Shown here in pieces: positions 35,234-48,472 of a stretch of DNA of 64,000 bases. Origin of the DNA: Buddleja alternifolia. Its lineage: Eukaryota > Streptophyta > Magnoliopsida > Lamiales > Scrophulariaceae. Each line of letters starts with the position of its first letter. The first letter of the stretch is position 1. A program made the translations under genes and the position numbers. The notes below the pieces were generated by a model, which saw only the letters and a program-made list of their open reading frames with translations, was not told the DNA's origin and ran no database searches. The stretch lies in NCBI GenBank assembly GCA_019426215.1, contig CM033408.1:30483953-30547952 (forward strand), read 5' to 3'.

Positions 35234-36472
35234 TATGTGGGGGCTCTGTCATGTTCAGTGATGCGTAGTTATGGAGTGCGCCGTGATGTGCGGTGGGTTA
35301 ATTCTATGGTAGATCAGGAGTGTTGTTCTCGATTCATTTTTCACCACACAAACACTTAGGGTGAGATGGTTTACACAGGGTAGGTAGGTGTAAAAATCAC
35401 CCCACTCATTTTGAATGTGTGGTATAAAATGGGTCGGGAGCAACATCTCCGATCCACCTTAAAATTTTCTTGTGCAATGCGCACACAACAAATATTTTCC
35501 TTTTTAAAAAAAAATTAAGAGGAAAGGATGCCTACATATCTTGTTCGATAAATTTAGGTTGATGGATATAATTTTGACCCATAAAAATTCTAGCTCCATA
35601 TAAGTGGGGAGAGCCACGATTTGTGTCAGGCTAGATTCGAGTTTAAGACCTCACACATAAAGTGAGATACCACTAAACCAACAAGTTTTGAATATATTCG
35701 GGTTGTTCTTTCGGAAATATCGAAGGGAGTTCAGTTTGATCCATATAAACATAAATTTAATTTAAGATTGATTGTTAAATTTTATATGAGTTTGATTCAT
35801 TAACATAATAAAATTGGGTTTAATGTTTTTTTATTAAATTTTGATTTTCGACTCAAAATCAGTTTATTTAATAGAAAAGGTAAATGTATGAAAAAGTATT
35901 TAATTACTTGAGTTCGAGTCATATTTAGCTCGATCAAACTTCGTCTGAGCTCTATTCAACTAACAATCAAATCAAAGTTAAACACAATTTTTCGAAGTTT
36001 CATAATAATTCAAATAAGTTTAAGCAATACATTGTTGGACTTAAGTCAATTTATTTTCAACCCAGTATATGCGCTAAATTTAATGATCTGGATCTTTGAA
36101 AACTCTTTATTATATTTAGGGTTTATAAATGAATCTAGTTCAACTTAATAGAATATTGGTAAAAATTGTTTGAATTATTGTCGATGTTGAGAAGTTAATA
36201 ATGTGTATTTGAACTTTATTTATTGTTAATCGAATCAAACAAAAACGACTTTGGATATAACATGAGATTATTACTTCCATACTGGAAGAAATAGGTAATG
36301 TCACGAACGCAAAATTCATATTTTACGACAATATACTACTCCAAGTTTACTTCACGTGTCTTCATCGTCATAATACAAATTGTCAACTATAATAACCTTT
36401 TTTTCCCATATTCGGATCCAAGATATTTAAATTTTCTCATTTTTTTTATAAATTTAACCTCTTTGGGGAGTG
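35234..36472. other. Intergenic DNA left of the copia element
   Basis: No gene is recognised. A SINE-like relic lies at 35510-35688. The last bases, GGGTG at 36473-36477, are the left copy of the copia target duplication. Confidence 0.5.
35510..35688 (-). mobile_element. SINE-like relic
   Basis: The minus strand starts 'AAAACTTGTTGGTTTAGTGG' (A-box-like), similar to the head of the element at 57515, and has a weak B-box-like 'TTAAACTCGAATC'. The A/T-rich tail lies near 35510. Borders are approximate. Confidence 0.5.
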
Positions 36473-36477
36473 GGGTG

Positions 36478-38643
36478 TGTTAGAATAGTGCCCTGTGAGC
36501 CAATCCTAGATAGGCTTTATTTATCTATTCTTGTAGTAAACAATTTCGTTTTACATTATATTAATAAAAGGCATTTCTTCATCTTATGTTTATATCGTTA
36601 TAACTGTATGATGAAGTCCCTAGAATTCACACATAGCTATGGGGCTTGATATCTCATTGGATGGATATCATAAAACAAGTTTCTAAGGCTGTGATTTCTA
36701 AATACTGTCCAAGTCATAAAATTATCAAGATGGGACATTGATAATTCGGATAGACTTGCGCCTATGATGCACACTCTTAATTGGAGAATGTCTCGTTTTA
36801 TGGACATTAGTGTAATTGACACAAATGCACATACGCGGGTGCTTGTTGAGAACAAGTTCACTGATTACCCTAACTGAAACTTCCTAAATTGGAATTATTT
36901 CTATATATGTCGAATTAGGAGTTTCTTAATCACGATAGTGCAAGATTAATTCTTTGACTTGAGTCATCACAGTAATCTTGTATATTGACTCACTGCACTT
37001 TGACTCCTGTGCCAGTTCTTTTACAAGGACACATATGGACTGGTGATTGGGTGTAGTGACTCGTATATGGAGGTTGGTGTTGATAACAAAGGATCCATCA
37101 CTTGTCTAGATGAACAAGTGAATTTCCTATATATTCTAAGTGATTTGACTGAGTTAGTCCTTGGCCAAGGCAAGTAAGTAATTAATTAAGAATGAGTTTC
37201 TTGAATTAATTAATCACTAGTCAAACACACTTGAATTATTAAGATTGAATTTACAAGGATCTCGACCAATAAGATTCCTCGATTCTTGATTCAATTGGGA
37301 AATTAGTTGATGGAAGAATCTCACTTGCATGGAATGCGCGATTGGAAAGGTTCACTTTGAATCGCCTACATCTAGGTCTTCAAGATAAGTAGCTAGAAAC
37401 TTTTCTTTGATTTATGGGTATCTTATATTTAATGGAGATTAAATAATAAGATGGTTAATTAAAAGTGTTTAATTAATCGAGACAATTTAATTGTCCAAAT
37501 TAAATCATAAAGGTTATGAACCCATTACTAGTATGTTGGTGAACCTAAAGGGTCACACACAATACTCGGACAAATCCATTTCTTAATTAAGGAAATTTAA
37601 TTCAAAGTAGTTGAGTTAATATATTAATTAATTAGATTAATTAATTAAGACTTTTATTTATTCAAGTGTTGGATAAATAAATTAATTAAGTTGATAAGAT
37701 CAATTTAATTAAGCTTAAGTCTAGAAAGCATTTATTTAATTAGAAGTGACTTTTATTAATCTAGTATGGTGGATTAATTATTAAAAGACTATTTTATTAA
37801 GTCTTGGTCGAAAATTTGGTGGAGGAAAATAATTAAAGAGTTTAATTAATTTTCTTCTAGAAGGAAATAAGATTTCTTGGAGAGAAAGGAAACTAATTAA
37901 AATAGAAGAGTTCTATTTAGAAATTAATTAGTCTTCTATTCCTACATGGAAAAGGATTAATGTATAAGAGTTCTACATGGGAAAGAATTGCAAGAACCTA
38001 GTTCTATAAATAGGACTAGTATGGAACGAAAATATGATGATGACTTTTGAAGCCAAAATTTTTGTTCCTCTTGCATAGAAAAATCGTTTCTTTTTCCTCT
38101 CTCTCATATAGTGTTCTTGAGTTCTTGATTATTCATCAAGATCTTGAATTCAAGAATTCTTCCAAAATACTTAGAGAAGTAATTTTTGCTTTCACCTTAA
38201 TCTCATACACTATTCCTTAGAGTTAGAATAAACGTTTATAGATCAACCTAGCTAAAGATTATAAACGAGTGGGTATCCGGGGTGTGGATCAACTTTAGAG
38301 GAGAAACACTTGGGTCTCTGAAGTGAATCAAGAATCCGATCAAAGACGTTTTTGGTGGAGGAATTCGAAATCTACATCAAAGGGAAAAACGAAGGAGTTG
38401 ATTCAAGGAACGAGAAGCAAGCTAGGGAGCTTACGTTAAGGAAGAAGAAACTCTTCGATTTTTACGAAAAATCGAATAAGGTAAGATCTTCTTCATTTAA
38501 GTTTTAAATAACAAATCAAAGATGCGCAAGCCTATGATACGTGATAAGCCCGTAGGATTAATAAACTCACATGTTTAAATCCTAGAAACTAAAATTTTAA
38601 TTTTCCGCTGTGCTTAGTCGGGCTATATGTATATTTCCCAACA
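36478..38643 (+). repeat. 5' LTR of the copia element
   Basis: 2166 bp, TGTTAG...CCAACA. It contains a TATA box (38005-38012), so U3 is about 1.5 kb and R/U5 about 0.6 kb. AT-rich, with many 'ttaatta' motifs. A 75-codon frame in antisense (36637-36861) recurs in the other two LTR copies. Confidence 0.95.
38005..38012 (+). promoter_or_regulatory. LTR TATA box
   Basis: TATAAATA in the 5' LTR, also present in the 3' LTR at 45890-45897. It is about 640 bp upstream of the LTR end and would direct the genomic RNA start near 38035-38045. Confidence 0.65.
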
Positions 38644-38644
38644 G

Positions 38645-38656
38645 TGGTATCAGAGC
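38645..38656 (+). other. Primer binding site for initiator tRNA-Met
   Basis: 'TGGTATCAGAGC' begins one base after the 5' LTR, the usual plant copia primer site, complementary to the 3' end of initiator methionine tRNA. Confidence 0.93.
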
Positions 38657-40442
38657 CTAAGGCTCGCGCATCGTTATGCATGATCCGTTCAATTTTAATC
38701 GTTACATGTGATGCACGTTTAAAATTGATTAAATTCATATATTTTGTTGATTTGGGGATTTCATAAACAATAAATTGTGCACGTGTGGAGGTGGCGAATT
38801 TGGTGGTTGATTTGGACTTAGAGTCCGAAACCATAATAATTAGTAATTACATATATGTTATATGTTTTGAGAAATTATTCTGTGAACATAAACCATGCAA
38901 TTCAGAATTGCAAGTCTTTTCCTTTTTCTGCAAAATTCGCATGATTCTGTTTATCTAATGCACGTATGCATGCATGTGGCTGAATTGTGTGGGTGCATGA
39001 TTCTGTTTTTGGAATTGGTGTGAGAAGCAATTAAAAATTGTATTCAAAACAAAATTTGTCCATCAGCCATCTGTACATAAGTTGTGCATGATTCTGTTTT
39101 TGGAATTGGTGTGGAAGCAATTTAGATTGGATTTAATGAATAATTGCAAAGCACCTTTCGGCCTTTTATTTTACAATAGTTGTGTATGAGTTTAAGGGGC
39201 TTTTTGTATGAAGTAGTGGGAAGATGCAATTACATTAATTAATTACACGAACAACCCACATGCGCGCCAAAACGGGGCTGCCTAAATAGCTTGGACCGAC
39301 CCGACCCGATAGTCGGGCAACGGGTCGCTGATCCGTTTTTGAGTATTTGATTTTTCCTAGAAATTCTATTTAAAAAGGTGTTTTAAATTGTTTATTTTGG
39401 AAAAATCAAGTTTTATTGAGAAACCCCAAATTGATATAATTTATGAGGAATATTTGGTAAATTAAGAATTTACATATGCTTTCATGAGTTGATATGCATG
39501 ATGGAATTTTGAGGCCATTAGAATTGTACAAGCATGTTTACTTTTCGTTATTTATTATTAGCCTTGCCGGCGTTCGATCCTTGATGGCTCTAGATAGGAT
39601 CGATTTAGATATGGCCCAAAATATCCATGTTATATTTTATGTATGAGATGCATGATTTAATGTATGAGATGCATGATTCTATGTATTAGATACATGTTTT
39701 TTAGGTTATGCTTATCTTTTATATTTCCTTTCATGTGTTGTTGGGCATGTTTAGGATAGAGACTTAGATAAGATAATCGAAGCGATGAGACCTTTTCATA
39801 ATATACTAAAATCCCTTACTTATTAGATAAGTTTATAAAATCTTAATGATTTTAATTTTAAGTTAATATGGGATAAAATTAAACGTGGTTTAATATTCCA
39901 TGCCTACCATCAAAAGTAATAGCATGTCGGTGCTACTTATGTAGATTAGTCGACCATTGCAAGTGGGACTTTCTATAATGAGAAAGCCGTGATTATTACT
40001 AAGCATAGAGATGCACATGGGTAATTTATCCTCTAAGTTGACCATTGCAAGTGGAACTTTTTGGGTAGGTTATTTACATGTAGGTTTGATGGGTCTAACT
40101 TAACATAGGAGTAACATGGGGGCGCATAAAATTGAGGTCCATGCGAAACATGAGGTAAAATAATTGAGGGTTACAGGGGGATGTAATTGATAAGTGTTGT
40201 CTACCTTTTTAATTATTATGTATGTGTCCATAAAATTGGGGTATGTAATAATTAAATCGGACTTCAAACTCACTAGGAAAAATTATTTTTCTCGAATTCT
40301 TTAATGTGGGTTATTGAATTTGAATTAAATAGTGGGAGGTAATTTATGATTAAAAGACCTTAAAATCATATCTACACATAATGTATTAAACATCTTCTTA
40401 ATCTCCGTTTCGCTTTAATTTGTAGATAACTAGATATCTAAG
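38657..40442 (+). other. Long untranslated leader of the copia element
   Basis: About 1.8 kb between the primer site and the polyprotein ATG without coding sequence. It contains a local duplication: 'gtgcatgattctgtttttgg' at about 38993 and 39084, each followed by 'aattggtgtg'. A packaging or ribosome-shunt role is possible but not shown. Confidence 0.6.
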
Positions 40443-43400
40443 ATGGCTAAGAACCCGCTTTCCACAATTCTCGACACAAACAAACTCACTGGACCCAACT
40501 ATTCTGATTGGCTTAGAAACCTTAAGATAGTGCTCAACTCTGAGAATAGAGCCTATGTCTTGACTGATGCACCCCTCTCGACTCTACCCGAGGATGCTGA
40601 GGAGGAGGAAATCGAAACCCATAAGAAATGGTTAAACGATGACCTCCAAGCAAGGTGCACGATGCTTGCATCAATGTCGAATGAGTTGCAAAAGCAACAC
40701 GAAAATATGGCAAGTGCTGCTGATATTTTCAAACACTTGCAAGAGTTGTATGGTGAAAAGTCTAGGAGGGAAAGGTACTTAGTGTCTAAAGAACTTTTTA
40801 GAGCTCGTATGACTGAGGGGTCAAATGTCCAAGAACATGTGCTTAAGATGATTGGGCTCATTGAGAAGCTCGCAAGTCTTGACATTTTTCTAGACAATGA
40901 ACTCTCAGTGGACTTAGTACTTCAATCCTTGCCTAGCACATTCGATCAATTTGTGGTCAACTTTAACATGAACAGTCTGGAGGCGACCTTGCCTGACTTG
41001 TTAAGCATGTTAAGGACTGCAGAAGCCACCATCAAGAAGGACAAGCCAGTCCTACTTGTGAGTTCTGCCCATTCTAAGGCTAAAAGGCCAAAGAAAGGGA
41101 AAGGGAAAAGTTCCCAAAAGAACAAGAAGCTAAAAGCTAAAGGTGGGGTCAAGAAGGTTAAAGCTGATAAGAATAAGGGTGACTGTTTCCACTGCGGTAA
41201 ACCAGGGCATTGGAAGAGGAACTGCAAGGAGTACCTTGCGACCCTAGGTGAGACCAAGGGTATGTTTTATGTTGAAGTTAACTTATCTGTTAACGATACT
41301 TCTTGGGTATTAGATACCGGTTGTGCATCACATCTTTGCAATAATTTGCAGGCAATGACAAGAAGTAGGATGCTAGGAAAGGATGAGATCGTTCTGAGAC
41401 TTGGCAATGGAGCAAAAGTTGCTGCCACAGCGATAGGGACGGTCAACCTGGCATTAGGCGACGGCATTAGAATAGTTTTAAATAATTGTCTTTATGTTTC
41501 TAGTATAATAAAGAACATTATCTCCATTCCTGTTTTAGATGGAGAGGGTTTTGAGTTTTTAATAAAAGATGGAAAGTGTTCCATTATTAAAAATTGTTCT
41601 TTACTTTTTACTAGTACTTTGACGAATTGTTTATACACTGTTCAACCAATTATTTCCGTCTTTCACATTCAACATAGTAACAAAAGAAAACAAGATAACT
41701 TAAATAGTACACTAATGTGGCATGCTAGACTAGGACATATTTCCAAAGAAAGAATGCACAAATTGGCAAAGGAAGGTGTACTCGACCTTAAGGAAGAGGA
41801 AACCATGCCTGCTTGTGAATCTTGTCTTAAAGGAAAAATGACCAAGTCACCATTTGTAGGACAAGTGGAACGTGCTACCCATCTTTTGGATTTGATCCAT
41901 TCGGATGTTTGTGGTCCTTTTAGTATAAGTACTAAAGGAAGGTGTACTTACTTCATTACTTTTACCGATGATTATTCACGGTACGGATATGTGTACCTTA
42001 TGAAGCACAAATCTGAAGCTTTTGAAAAGTTCAAAGAGTTTAGGAATGAAGTAGAAAAACAACTAAGTCGTAATATTAAGACTCTTCGATCTGATCGGGG
42101 AGGAGAATACTTAAGTGACGAATTCCTTAGTTATCTTAAAGAGAATGGGATTCTCTCTCAGTGGACTCCGCCTGGAACACCACAATTGAATGGGGTGTCT
42201 GAGCGAAGGAATAGGACTTTATTGGATATGGTCCGTTCCATGATGAGTTTCACTGAAGTTCCTCCATCTTTCTGGGGTTATGCCTTAGAAACTGCGGCAT
42301 ATCTATTAAATAGATTGCCTTCCAAATCAGTGCCCAAAACGCCTTATGAGTTATGGCGTGGTAAACCGGCCTCATACAAATATCTTCGAGTATGGGGTTG
42401 TTCAGCCTACGTGAAAAGGCTAGTGGGAGATAAGTTAGAGTCTAAGTCTAGCTTATGTAAATTTGTGGGGTACCCTAAAGAAACTGCGGGGTACTACTTC
42501 TATGATCCATCGGAACAAAAGGTGTTTGTTTCAAGGAATGCCATCTTCTTAGAGAAGGAGTTTCTATTAGATAGAAAGGGCGAGATCATAGAACTTGAAG
42601 AAGTTCAAGAACCACAAATTATCTCACAAACTTTGGAAACACAAACACAAGAAAACACTGAAATATCTAACACACAACCTCCGAGAAGATCCGAAAGGAT
42701 CCGAGGGCCACCTGAGAGGTATGGTCTATTACTAGAAAGTAATAAGGAGGGGCTTCAAGTGGATGAAGATCCAAGAAGCTACAACGAAGCAATATGTGAT
42801 ATTGATTCTGGGAAGTGGCAAAGTGCCATGGAATCTGAAATGGACTCCATGTACTCCAACAAGGTATGGACCTTGGTAGATCCACCAGAGGGTATAGTAC
42901 CCATTGGTTGTAAGTGGATCTATAAGCGAAAGCTTGGAGCAAATGGAGAGGTAGTGACCTATAAAGCTAGGCTAGTGGCAAAAGGTTACACTCAAAGAGA
43001 GGGTATCGACTATGAAGAAACCTTTTCGCCAGTAGCAATGCTTAAATCCATTAGGATTTTGCTTGCAATAGCTGCTCATTATGATTATGAAATATGGCAG
43101 ATGGATGTGAAAACCGCCTTCCTCAATGGAAACATAGAGGAAGAGATTTACATGAAACAACCAGAAGGTTTCATATCTAGTGGGAGTGAGCAAAAGGTTT
43201 GCAAACTCCAAAAGTCCATTTATGGACTAAAGCAAGCATCCCGAAGTTGGAACATCTGTTTTGATGAAACTATAAGGATGTATGGTTTCATTAAAAACGA
43301 AGATGAACCATGTGTGTACAAGAAAGTCAGTGGGAGTGCAGTGACATTCTTAGTACTTTATGTTGATGATATTCTACTCATTGGGAATGATGTAGGAATG

Positions 43401-44345
43401 ATGCAATCGACTAAAGTATGGTTATCCACCAAATTCTCCATGAAAGACTTAGGAGATGCATCCTACATCTTAGGAATCAAAATCTATAGAGATAGATCAA
43501 GAAAGATGATAGGATTGTCTCAGTCAATGTACATAGACAAAATGCTAAAAAGGTTTAGTATGGAGGAATCAAAGAAAGGATTCTTGCCTATGAGTCATGG
43601 GATCCGGTATTCTCGATCCATGTGTCCTTCGACATCCCAGGAACGAGATAGGATGGCTCGCGTACCATATGCTTCTGCCATAGGAAGTATTATGTATGCA
43701 ATGTTATGTACAAGGCCTGATGTGGCTCATGCATTAAGTGTAGTGAGTCGTTTTCAGTCCGACCCAGGTGAGTTGCACTGGGTAGCCGTGAAAACAATCC
43801 TCAAGTACTTGAGAAGGACTAAGGACTTGTTTTTGATATACGGCGGTGGAGAATTGAAACTAGAAGGGTTCACTGACTCTAGTTTCCAATCTGAGGTGGA
43901 TGATTTGAAATCAATGTCGGGATTTGTATTCACCCTCAATGGTGGAGCAGTAAGTTGGAAGAGTTCCAAACAGAAAACTACTGCGGATTCCACAACCGAG
44001 GCTGAATACATAGCTGCATCTGATGCAGCAAAGGAAGCTGTTTGGATTAGGAACTTCATCCAAGGGTTGGGTGCAGTCCCTAGCATTGTCGATCCAATAC
44101 CTCTGTACTGTGACAATAATGGCGCCATTGCTCAAGCAAAGGAGCCGAGGTCTCATCAAAGATCCAAACACATAGAAAGGCGATACCATCTGATCCGAGA
44201 GATTGTTGGTAGAGGCGACGTACGCGTGGAAAGAGTCGACACAACGGAGAACATAGCGGATCCACTAACTAAGCCCTTGTCTCGTAATGTATTAGAAGGA
44301 CATCTTGAGAAGATGGGTCTAAAATACCAAGGAGATTGGCTCTAG
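40443..44345 (+). CDS. Copia Gag-Pol polyprotein, intact
   Basis: One frame of 1300 residues without stop. Gag (about 1-235) ends in a Lys-rich stretch and a CCHC zinc knuckle (248-261). Protease has D-T-G at 291-293. Integrase has the HHCC zinc site (His 427 and 431, Cys 458 and 461) and catalytic Asp 488, Asp 551, Glu 587, the last two separated by 35 residues as expected. Reverse transcriptase has Asp 888 and YVDD (973-976). RNase H has Asp 1145, Glu 1186 and Asp 1224. Every catalytic residue I looked for is present, so the protein should be active if expressed. The Met at 40443 opens the conserved gag start after the long leader. It is typical of plant single-frame copia elements, which cleave the product with their own protease. 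Confidence 0.96.
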   Translation: MAKNPLSTILDTNKLTGPNYSDWLRNLKIVLNSENRAYVLTDAPLSTLPEDAEEEEIETHKKWLNDDLQARCTMLASMSNELQKQHENMASAADIFKHLQELYGEKSRRERYLVSKELFRARMTEGSNVQEHVLKMIGLIEKLASLDIFLDNELSVDLVLQSLPSTFDQFVVNFNMNSLEATLPDLLSMLRTAEATIKKDKPVLLVSSAHSKAKRPKKGKGKSSQKNKKLKAKGGVKKVKADKNKGDCFHCGKPGHWKRNCKEYLATLGETKGMFYVEVNLSVNDTSWVLDTGCASHLCNNLQAMTRSRMLGKDEIVLRLGNGAKVAATAIGTVNLALGDGIRIVLNNCLYVSSIIKNIISIPVLDGEGFEFLIKDGKCSIIKNCSLLFTSTLTNCLYTVQPIISVFHIQHSNKRKQDNLNSTLMWHARLGHISKERMHKLAKEGVLDLKEEETMPACESCLKGKMTKSPFVGQVERATHLLDLIHSDVCGPFSISTKGRCTYFITFTDDYSRYGYVYLMKHKSEAFEKFKEFRNEVEKQLSRNIKTLRSDRGGEYLSDEFLSYLKENGILSQWTPPGTPQLNGVSERRNRTLLDMVRSMMSFTEVPPSFWGYALETAAYLLNRLPSKSVPKTPYELWRGKPASYKYLRVWGCSAYVKRLVGDKLESKSSLCKFVGYPKETAGYYFYDPSEQKVFVSRNAIFLEKEFLLDRKGEIIELEEVQEPQIISQTLETQTQENTEISNTQPPRRSERIRGPPERYGLLLESNKEGLQVDEDPRSYNEAICDIDSGKWQSAMESEMDSMYSNKVWTLVDPPEGIVPIGCKWIYKRKLGANGEVVTYKARLVAKGYTQREGIDYEETFSPVAMLKSIRILLAIAAHYDYEIWQMDVKTAFLNGNIEEEIYMKQPEGFISSGSEQKVCKLQKSIYGLKQASRSWNICFDETIRMYGFIKNEDEPCVYKKVSGSAVTFLVLYVDDILLIGNDVGMMQSTKVWLSTKFSMKDLGDASYILGIKIYRDRSRKMIGLSQSMYIDKMLKRFSMEESKKGFLPMSHGIRYSRSMCPSTSQERDRMARVPYASAIGSIMYAMLCTRPDVAHALSVVSRFQSDPGELHWVAVKTILKYLRRTKDLFLIYGGGELKLEGFTDSSFQSEVDDLKSMSGFVFTLNGGAVSWKSSKQKTTADSTTEAEYIAASDAAKEAVWIRNFIQGLGAVPSIVDPIPLYCDNNGAIAQAKEPRSHQRSKHIERRYHLIREIVGRGDVRVERVDTTENIADPLTKPLSRNVLEGHLEKMGLKYQGDWL

Positions 44346-44348
44346 TGC

Positions 44349-44358
44349 AAGTGGGAGA
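44349..44358 (+). other. Polypurine tract
   Basis: 'AAGTGGGAGA' sits two bases before the 3' LTR and four bases after the stop codon; it would prime plus-strand DNA synthesis. Confidence 0.8.
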
Positions 44359-44359
44359 T

Positions 44360-46528
44360 TGTTAGAATAGTGCCCTGTGAGCCAATCCTAGATAGGCTTT
44401 ATTTATCTATTCTTGTAGTAAACAATTTCGTTTTACATTATATTAATAAAAGACATTTCTTCATCTTATGTTTATATCGTTATAACTGTATGATGAAGTC
44501 CCTAGAATTCACACATAGCTATGGGGCTTGATATCTCATTGGATGGATATCATAAAACAAGTTTCTAAGGCTGTGATTTCTAAATACTGTCCAAGTCATA
44601 GAATTATCAAGATGGGACATTGATAATTCGGATAGACTTGCGCCTATGATGCACACTCTTAATTGGAGAATGTCTCGTTTTATGGACATTAGTGTAGTTG
44701 ACACAAATGCACATACGCGGGTGCTTGTTGAGAACAAGTTCACTGATTACCCTAACTGAAACTTCCTAAATTGGAATTATTTCTATATATGTCGAATTAG
44801 GAGTTTCTTAATCACGATAGTGCAAGATTAATTCTTTGACTTGAGTCATCACAGTAATCTTGTATATTGACTCACTGCACTTTGACTCCTGTGCCAGTTC
44901 TTTTACAAGGACACATATGGACTGGTGATTGGGTGTAGTGACTCGTATATGGAGGTTGGTGTTGATAACAAAGGATCCATCACTTGTCTAGATGAACAAG
45001 TGAATTTCCTATATAATTCTAAGTGATTTGACTGAGTTAGTCCTTGGCCAAGGCAAGTAAGTAATTAATTAAGAAATGAGTTTCTTGAATTAATTAATCA
45101 CTAGTCAAACACACTTGAATTATTAAGATTGAATTTACAAGGATCTCGACCAATAAGATTCCTCGATTCTTGATTCAATTGGGAAATTAGTTGATGGAAG
45201 AATCTCACTTGCATGGAATGCGCGATTGGAAAGGTTCACTTTGAATCGCCTACATCTAGGTCTTCAAGATAAGTAGCTAGAAACTTTTCTTTGATTTATG
45301 GGTATCTTATATTTAATGGAGATTAAATAATAAGATGGTTAATTAAAAGTGTTTAATTAATCGAGACAATTTAATTGTCCAAATTAAATCATAAAGGTTA
45401 TGAACCCATTACTAGTATGTTGGTGAACCTAAAGGGTCACACACAATACTCGGACAAATCCATTTCTTAATTAAGGAAATTTAATTCAAAGTAGTTGAGT
45501 TAATATATTAATTAATTAGATTAATTAATTAAGACTTTTATTTATTCAAGTGTTGGATAAATAAATTAATTAAGTTGATAAGATCAATTTAATTAAGCTT
45601 AAGTCTAGAAAGCATTTAATTTAATTAGAAGTGACTTTTATTAATCTAGTATGGTGGATTAATTATTAAAAGACTATTTTATTAAGTCTTGGTCGAAAAT
45701 TTGGTGGAGGAAAATAATTAAAGAGTTTAATTAATTTTCTTCTAGAAGGAAATAAGATTTCTTGGAGAGAAAGGAAACTAATTAAAATAGAAGAGTTCTA
45801 TTTAGAAATTAATTAGTCTTCTATTCCTACATGGAAAAGGATTAATGTATAAGAGTTCTACATGGGAAAGAATTGCAAGAACCTAGTTCTATAAATAGGA
45901 CTAGTATGGAACGAAAATATGATGATGACTTTTGAAGCCAAAATTTTTGTTCCTCTTGCATAGAAAAATCGTTTCTTTTTCCTCTCTCTCATATAGTGTT
46001 CTTGAGTTCTTGATTATTCATCAAGATCTTGAATTCAAGAATTCTTCCAAAATACTTAGAGAAGTAATTTTTGCTTTCACCTTAATCCCATACACTATTC
46101 CTTAGAGTTAGAATAAACGTTTATAGATCAACCTAGCTAAAGATTATAAACGAGTGGGTATCCGGGGTGTGGATCAACTTTAGAGGAGAAACACTTGGGT
46201 CTCTGAAGTGAATCAAGAATCCGATCAAAGACGTTTTTGGTGGAGGAATTCGAAATCTACATCAAAGGGAAAAACGAAGGAGTTGATTCAAGGAACGAGA
46301 AGCAAGCTAGGGAGCTTACGTTAAGGAAGAAGAAACTCTTCGATTTTTACGAAAAATCGAATAAGGTAAGATCTTCTTCATTTAAGTTTTAAATAACAAA
46401 TCAAAGATGCGCAAGCCTATGATACGTGATAAGCCCGTAGGATTAATAAACTCACATGTTTAAATCCTAGAAACTAAAATTTTAATTTTCCGCTGTGCTT
46501 AGTCGGGCTATATGTATATTTCCCAACA
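44360..46528 (+). repeat. 3' LTR of the copia element
   Basis: 2169 bp, almost identical to the 5' LTR. Three single-base insertions (near 45016, 45075 and 45618) account for the length difference. It ends CCAACA followed by the right GGGTG duplication. Confidence 0.95.
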
Positions 46529-46533
46529 GGGTG

Positions 46534-48464
46534 GACTAAATTATTATGAACAATGCATGAGGTCATCATCAAGGGCGTGTTAGTTAGAATTAATACATGT
46601 ACATATGTATAATTAAAATATATTTCCGTTCCCTATATGCATTCTAAATTATTGAACAATACTCGTATTTATGAGTTGAGTCATTTAATACATATACTTT
46701 ACGTATCTCGTATTATACTTGCTTATAAAAAAAATAATGAATAATACTCTAATTTTGGTAAAAGAAGTATTTTTTATATTTAAAACTTGAAAATTATAGA
46801 AATTTTTATAAGTACTAATTGAGTATTATATAATTAAAAATTATGAAGGTTAACAATTTATCAAAATACTAACTATTGTCAACTAGTGACTCATATAAAA
46901 TATTATCTTTATAAATTAATAGCGAGTACAAGCAATATATTTTATAATTTTATATAGAAATAAGCCGTATTCTTACTACCAAATAATTTATTTGTATTTG
47001 TATTATATTTGTATGTTTATGGATCCATTTATTTTCTGTTTGCATATTTTTTAGCCAATTTTTTTACTGTATCTTTCAACAAAATTTGATAATATATTTA
47101 TACGTATTAAATGATATATTTGTCCTCCCATATTTTATTGACTAGGATCAAGGCTATTTATTTGAAGCTGCTATGAGATTGGGGTGGGGGGATTAAGGAA
47201 GAAAAATTGGACGTGGGTGGGGGGAAGAAATTAAGGAAGAAAAATTGGACGTGCTATAAGAGCTGCAATGTTGACTCTTTGGGCCATGAAAGGGACCAAA
47301 GAAGGAAGGTAGAAGCATAAAGCCCACACCTTATCCTCCGCATGGATTCAAACATAAAGCCCATACTCTTCTTAATCTATTTCCTATAAGTTGTTATAAA
47401 TGAGAGGATGGCCTTTGAATGTAGGAGTGCAGGATGTGTCGGTGATCGAGTCGAGTTAAATAAAATATTGTTTAAACTTGTATTATGTTTGAGTTCGACT
47501 TGATTGCTACTCGAATGAGCTTATTGTCGAACATGATTCAAGGTGAATATCTTCATATTTTTACATAATTTTTTTTTTAAAACTAACTTCATCAAACTGA
47601 AGTAGGATTGTAATTCTTATAGAATAAGAAAAAGACCAAGTTTGTTTATTATGACAAACAAATCGGGTCAACAAGCTTTTTCCTGTCGATCGAGGGTAGA
47701 GTTATCGAATAATTTGGTTTGTTTTTTAGTTTCAGTTAAAAAAAAAAAAATGAAACTCAACCAAATTAAAATAATACACGATAGAAAATTTAATTGCCCC
47801 AAATCTTCAAACTTCATGATAATCATATAATTAATAATACGCTAGAAGCATACCCGAATCCATGAGATTGAAATTTGTGTTTGAATTATGTCTTCCAGTT
47901 GTGTTGTAGACCCTGTATTTTCTCTGGAGACGATGAAAATGTTGAGAGAAGGGATAATCGTAATCTACTTTCTATACACAACTTGGGACCATAACCCCTT
48001 TATGGATAAGTTTTGGACTAATTGCTAATCAACCCATCACAAATTAGCAATTAAGTCCCCTAGTATCTACACATATTAATTAAAATTCTCATGCTTAATG
48101 TAAGATGATTTAGGCCCCTATAATTTTATTTGAACACTTAAATTAGACCCTAAATTTAAGATAATGATATATATGTATGTATATATAATTAAATCGCAAT
48201 ACATATACGTCTGTATGCCAAATAATAATGTTTATATATATATGTACATGATATAAATCCATAAAATTCTAACCATACAAACTCAAAATTAGATTAAAAA
48301 AAAAGATTATGAACCAAGCATTGCCTTGAATGATAGTCGATAAGTGGCTAGAGAGAAACACGACTCTACGTTTTTATAACCTTGCATAGTATTTTATTTA
48401 TTTCGAATCAAATAATTTATACTCTAGAGTTGCAAGATCGTCGCATGTGAAAATTATTTATCTA
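46534..48464. other. Intergenic AT-rich DNA right of the copia element
   Basis: No gene is recognised. A 24-bp string 'attaaggaagaaaaattgga...' occurs twice (about 47193 and 47231) next to G-rich runs, a small tandem duplication. Confidence 0.5.
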
Positions 48465-48472
48465 TATATATG

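Larger units (their letters stand above)
36478..46528 (+). mobile_element. Complete Ty1/copia LTR retrotransposon
   Basis: The 10.05-kb element has 5' LTR 36478-38643, tRNA-iMet primer binding site, long leader, one polyprotein frame, polypurine tract and 3' LTR 44360-46528, flanked by the 5-bp duplication GGGTG (36473-36477, 46529-46533). The LTRs begin TGTT and end AACA. By my reading they differ by about four substitutions and three 1-bp indels in 2.17 kb, so the insertion is recent. All parts needed for autonomous movement are present. The order PR-INT-RT-RH places it in Ty1/copia; an Angela/Tork-like lineage is suggested by the gag start but was not tested. Confidence 0.95.
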
